The notes beneath the pieces were generated by a model. The model was not told the origin of the DNA. It did not search any database and was given only the letters and a program-made list of their open reading frames with translations. Positions 59,122-64,000 of a stretch of 64,000 nucleotides of DNA are shown here, one piece after another (position 1 is the stretch's first letter; the number at the start of each line of letters is the position of its first letter). Position numbers and translations under genes: made by a program. The stretch comes from Paramecium octaurelia (Eukaryota > Ciliophora > Oligohymenophorea > Peniculida > Parameciidae). Location of the stretch: assembly GCA_905182995.1 (NCBI GenBank), contig CAJJDP010000096.1:1-64000 (forward strand), written 5' to 3'.

Positions 59122-59426
59122 TTTATCTAATATATAATTAGTAAAAATTAAAAATTTCACAAAAATGCCTATTCCTAAGGATATAAGGATATAATATGCA
59201 ATATAAGGTTCATACTATTTTTCTAAATAATCATTTAAGATTATCAAGATGTTCAATTAAACGACTTGATATTCAAAACATTAATATATGGAAATTATTA
59301 TAAAAACTTTAATATTTGTTAATTATTTAAATTCTCGTTGTGCAATTTTATTGTGTTTTTAATCTCTAAACACATAAGCCTTATATCCATTTATGGTAAT
59401 ATTCAGCACATTAGTATTTTATTCTA
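59122..59426. other. Intergenic, nothing recognised
   Basis: AT-rich spacer without coding blocks, between the PP2C stop and a doubtful small gene. Confidence 0.45.
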
Positions 59427-59774
59427 ATGTCATTATATTACAAATTGAAGGGCATATATTTTTTATGTTTTAGTATTACAAAGCCTCTGTTTTGGATAGT
59501 ACTTAGATGTATTAATTTTTTGTTGAGTTCTGTGAACCATGATAATGATTCAGAATTTTTAAAGTACCCAAGAATTGACACAGCCGAACAATATATATAT
59601 AGTGCTTTAGCATTAGTAGATTATCAAAACTGTTATCAAGAGTACCTTGGAGAAGTATTGATCTTCTACGTTCAAATTATTATTTTTTTCGAAAATATTT
59701 TATATTCCATATTTCTGGATATGACTATGATAATATAAACAACAAATAAGCTCAAATTATATAGATTCCTTTGA
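59427..59774 (+). CDS. Hypothetical protein, 115 aa
   Basis: Hydrophobic start (MSLYYKLKGIYFLCFSITKP) then a soluble-looking segment NHDNDSEFLKYPRIDTAEQY and SALALVDYQNCYQEYLGE, then a hydrophobic tail. The middle is coding-like; the ends may be altered by unplaced introns. Unrecognised. Confidence 0.4.
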
Positions 59775-59855
59775 AAATATAGATCATAAATAATATGGAA
59801 TTTATAATAATATATAAGGGTATTTGTGTTTCCACATTAAATTATTAGACTCCAA

Positions 59856-61406
59856 ATGCTTAAAATAATTCTAGAAACAAGAGGCGCTCATAGGATAAAA
59901 TTGGGTGTGATTGTATTCTCAGTGATAACAATTAGTCTGGCTATCGTGTTTTTAGTGAACATGATCACACCTTATGGAAGATTGACAAAATCTTCCCCAG
60001 CAAGCACTTTTGTGGAATTAATCTTTTGCTTCTTCGTCTAAATGTGCTTGATATTTAGATTAAATGATATTATGTATCAGAAGAAGCAAGCCTCGTATAA
60101 ACTTGGGCTGGAAATAATGACAGCAGCAATAGCAGTACTTTCATTTATAGATTTTATTTGTTGGTTCATTAATCCTGTTCCAGATATTCTCGCTGCATTT
60201 ATTTGCTTATTTACATTCATAATCGCAGGCTTTCAATCTACTTTATGGATCCTTTAGAGAATTTAGAGCAGCAACAGTGAATAAGAGTTTGATACTAATT
60301 TGACTCAATAAATATCGTAAAATGGAGACACTACTCCTAAAACTTCAAAATGTATGATCGCCCTTGAGTACAGTCTGTTCTCTTTTTTTTTATTATTGGT
60401 CATCTTAAATACCTGCTAAATTATACATGAAGCAAATCATCCAGGAAGTTTAGGAGAAGGTGAAGAATATTACACTGTTAAAAGTTAAGGCTAAGATGTA
60501 ATGATTAGAACCTATTGTACTGGGGCTAAGAATTTACCATAGATTATTCTAGAGGCTGGTGGAGGTTCTAGTGGAGTAGATTTTTATGAAATTTAAACTC
60601 AGCTTTCAGCAAGTTACAGAGTTTGTAGCTATGATAGAGCTGGATATGGAATGAGTTGGCAAGCAGCCGCACCTTAGAGTTCTGAAAACACTATGATTAT
60701 TGCTGAATAAGTGATGGATAAGGTTGGATTTAACACTTCAGTACCTAATTCAATAGTTTGTATTGGTCATTCTGTGGGAGGTTAGCTCTGTCGATATTAT
60801 GCATAATACATGTTAAGCATCCAAGGGATTATATTATTGGATTCAGTGCCAGTAATGAATTGGTTTTACTTGGTAGGATAATGTTAGAATTAAACTGTAA
60901 GTTAAGTTTATGCTTAATAATAATAAACCTTGCCTCTGATTAAGGCTATGGCTTCTTTGTGGCCATTATATATAGAGACACCATTTTTCTTGTCTAGCGG
61001 AGGATTTCAACCGTCAAATCTTTAAGGCTGGGTAAATTGGTAAATCACTACCACGAGAAATTGGTATTCATAATCTCTTGGTTACGCATCTGAACTTGAG
61101 GAGTGTTAAGAATAATGCATGGAGTCATCAATCATAAATCCATCGTCAATAATTAATAAGCCAATTATTGTTATTACTGCTTCAAATTAATATATAACTT
61201 GTGCAGATAGGAATCTAACAGGAACTGATTGTCAAAACTATTATTGTTCTCAGAATGCTTCACTTGAATTGGCTGTTAATTAGTCACTCCTAGGTAATCA
61301 AGTAAGCACCTATGTGGAATGTCCAGGTATTTGTAACCACGATTTTGTGTGGAAATAACCAGATTTTATCGTTTAATAAATTGAATATTATATTCCATAA
61401 TTTTGA
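59856..61406 (+). CDS. Membrane-anchored alpha/beta hydrolase
   Basis: 516 residues in one intronless frame. Four N-terminal membrane segments (KLGVIVFSVITISLAIVFLV, FVELIFCFFVQMCLIF, IMTAAIAVLSFIDFICWFI, ILAAFICLFTFIIAGF), a polar linker, another hydrophobic segment, then the hydrolase domain: IILEAGGGSSG (oxyanion loop), YDRAGYGMSW, the nucleophile elbow VCIGHSVGGQL with its serine, and CNHDFVW with the likely catalytic histidine. Probably a lipase or esterase facing a membrane compartment. The acid residue is likely in PIIVITAS...CADR. Substrate unknown. Confidence 0.82.
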
Positions 61407-61512
61407 TCTGGTTATATTTATATACAATATAGATATTAAATATTCAAAAATTTAAAATTTAAGTTTGAAATGAAATGAGGATATATGAAATAATTTAATA
61501 ATTCTATAATCT

Positions 61513-64000
61513 TCATTTTGATTTGCTGCTTTTATGATCTTGCCTTAGTTTTCTGTCTCTTCTCTAAATGATTTCAAGTCTAGTCTTTTCCCTAGAGTTT
61601 AGTTTTAATGCTTATACTCTTATGCTGCATCTAAATTATTATTTTATAGTTCAATAAGATCTGTTCTGAATCTGCAATCACTAGGCAAGGGAGATTCAAT
61701 TTTACTGACATAGGCTGGATCTATCTTTTCCAAATCCCAATATTTGATTCCATCCCAACTAATTGATTCCAGCCAAGAGCCTTCGACTTTAGATATTACT
61801 CTATTATGCTAAAACAAAGTTCCCCTAAAATGTATATATAAATAGAATACTCAAAGTAATCAGTTGGTTTTGAACTTCTTCCAATAAACATACCTGCTCC
61901 CTCAGAAAATTTAATATCACAAACTATGTTATTCTTCTAATCAACGAACTTGATACTTCCATACCATTCCAACAATCTAGCACCATAAATTAAACCACTG
62001 ACTTTAACTGGTGGCATACTAAATGTAATTCTTTGACCATCACTAAATTCAACAACATTCTCCCCAACCTAATGTCCAATGACTGCATTATATCTTAACG
62101 CAGCCTAATATTCAAAGTGACCATAAAATCTATATTTCTTCCTAAAATGTTCTATGTAAAAATGTGAAATGGGAGGATGATGACTAGTATGTTCAATTGA
62201 TATTGATGATCCATCTTACCATTAACCTTAGAAAGTTTCACCTAAAATAGGGTTAAATGGTTTCTTTTGTCTGCCACCATTGTATAGTCCAGCTATAATC
62301 ATTGTGACAACAAGCTTAAACCTCTCTTTCTCGTCCTGCTATCCTAAAGCATACTCCATGTAGATAGGCATAAACCCCCAGTATTCGCATATCCTTTCAA
62401 TCATAGATCTAGGTTCAAAAATACGAACAGGAAGTGAGAATGAGATGATATTTCGACCTTCAAATAGTTATCTACCTGCCGATCTCATTAAATCTAATAC
62501 CAATCCATCTTATGCCTTAATTTCTTCCTTGTTGAAACATTCAATCCCTCCCTCCTTAAATCTTCTATATCCTGGGACTCTTTCTTCCAATCTCCTACTT
62601 GTTATTTGCTAACCATTCTTCAACTATGTGATAGAACTTATTTATTCGTCAAAGCCTACAATAGACTTTGATTTCTGTCTAATGTAAGCCGAGGACAACT
62701 CGCTTACGATTGACTGTTGAAATTGATGAAATCTCTACTCATCTATAGTTTATGAAATCAAACTTAAATTCTCTGTTTTATTGTATAAGTATTTTTCCTA
62801 ACTTAATTAATGATACTATTTACCAATTCAGTTGTTATCCTGGAACAAGTGATCTCGCAGTAATAATTGACTAGTCCTTTGCCTGAGACCTTGGGAATTC
62901 TTTGAATTTCGTATGCTTCAAACATATTGAACTTATTGTTTTCACTGGTCAGGATGTCAACAATGAATGAACTGCCATTGTTTATTATGAATCGATATCT
63001 CAGTAAGTTCATTTGGATTATGACTGGTTTTGACACTACTTATTTTTATCGTATGGGATGTATTATAAAATGCACCTTAGCTCTTTTCTAATTTAAATTA
63101 AGAAACTTACAGTAAATTCTGCTTCGTTATTATCATGTATTTTATTAATTTAAACAAAATTGTTATCCAGAACCTTTTTAAACTTAAAATTCTTAATAAT
63201 TCTAAATGCCTTTGCTGAATCCACATCACAAACCATCCTGCCATAAACACGTATGCTCTAAGCTTTTTAACTTTTAAAGTAAAAGGCAGATAAGAAAGCA
63301 ACCAAAAAAGCCATAAAAAATGGTATCCAATTAGGTTTTAAATAGACACCAATGCAGAAAGCAAGTGATAGAATAGTATAAAGTTTCCAATTCTTAGTAT
63401 TTTTATTCGAGATTGGATGTTCGTATATTTTGACTCCATTTCTAAACTTGCGAAATTACCATTGTTATTATAGATCATCAAGCATAGTCAATATTTTATA
63501 TTTGGATAATTCTGAAGGGAGAGTGTCAGTCAATAAATAAGTATTTGTAACAACAAAAGAAGGTCTTTTTTCTGTTTACACGACTGCCGTTGTGGCATTG
63601 GAGATCTAATCGCGCCATTATTCAGTTTCATCCAAAGTTTCACCACTGAAGTAGAATTGCTTATTATTCTAAGCTTCCACTTCAATATAAAAGCAATGTT
63701 CTCTGTCATCCAAAGTTGACATAGGGGATATATAGGCTTCCCTTAGATTTATGGCACCTCTTGGTACCTTGTCATTTCTATCTTTGAAATATATCAGTGT
63801 TTATCCATCCAAGACCAGATACCTTTGATTCCAATTGTAGTCTAAGGGTCCATCTCCTCTTTTCAAGATCATTCCTGCTTTTTTTCTCTACAATTGAGGA
63901 GGTCTGGTGGGAGTTTAGGAACTTGTGAGACTGATTTAAGATTGTTTGGCAGGAGTGGAAAAAGTGGATTAAGATAGATTAGAATAGTGTTTAAAGTATT
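61513..64000 (-). CDS. Oxysterol-binding-protein homologue with PH domain, 5' end cut
   Basis: Partial: the frame is open at the window edge, with a Ser/Thr/Gln-rich lead (QISLTSSQTPTRPPQLQRKK). PH domain: AGMILKRGDGPLDYNWNQRY...IYFKDRNDKVPRGAINL...ETEQWRDQIS. Then two hydrophobic segments (LYTILSLAFCIGVYL, WIPFFMAFLVAFLSAFYF), a START-like or unnamed lipid-binding region (CDVDSAKAFRIIKNFKFKK...VSGKGLVNYYCEITC), and the ORP domain: HTSHHPPISHFYIE (OSBP fingerprint EQVSHHPP), VSGLIYGARLLEWYG, IKFSEGAGMF, and a basic end RLEIIQRRDRKLRQD. The last intron is 61592-61617 (26 nt). ORPs carry sterols and phosphoinositides between membranes. START assignment is tentative. Confidence 0.83.

Overview
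The window reads as macronuclear DNA of a ciliate, most likely Paramecium. Proteins of known family stay open only if TAA and TAG are read as glutamine and TGA alone is stop. Genes are split by very short introns, mostly 19-33 nt, GT...AG and usually GTA...TAG, that restore the frame exactly. The DNA is very AT-rich and genes sit 7-200 bp apart. No mobile element, rRNA or CRISPR was seen. Coordinates are whole gene spans including introns; for most multi-exon genes the exon sum was checked to be a whole number of codons.

1-14.9 kb: DUF1648 membrane protein; SLC37-like transporter; acidic/Cys-rich protein; eIF2-alpha; secreted lectin-like protein; Rab GTPase; dihydrolipoamide dehydrogenase; CNG-type K+ channel; aquaporin-family protein. 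15-24.2 kb: a gene remnant, a Myb/SANT DNA-binding protein, an organic-ion MFS transporter, a copine, a cytochrome b5-domain protein and a protein kinase. 24.3-32.3 kb: small genes, including a ubiquitin-like protein, the ribosome-biogenesis factor RRS1, three small MGxC (lipidation-type) proteins, a bifunctional polynucleotide kinase/phosphatase, and the first tRNA-Trp(CCA). 32.7-40.5 kb: SF-assemblin, a kinase with a possible PH-like N-terminus, a CPBP/CAAX-type protease, actin capping protein beta, the second tRNA-Trp in inverted orientation, and fructose-bisphosphate aldolase. 41.6-47.7 kb: one ~2,020-residue cysteine-periodic, GPI-type surface protein. 47.8-64 kb: small uncertain genes, a 1,003-residue Q-rich protein, PRPP synthetase, a TBC Rab-GAP, a PP2C-like pseudophosphatase, a sugar-transporter-like MFS, a canonical PP2C, a membrane alpha/beta hydrolase, and a PH/OSBP lipid-transfer protein running off the end.

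Gene order shows no pathway clustering; neighbours alternate strand and function as in a normal eukaryotic chromosome. The most notable points are the inverted tRNA-Trp repeat with a conserved 3' flank, the MGxC small-protein family, several proteins with altered key residues (eIF2-alpha, aquaporin, PP2C), a CCHC zinc knuckle on a K+ channel, and head-to-head genes with only 7 and 27 bp between start codons.
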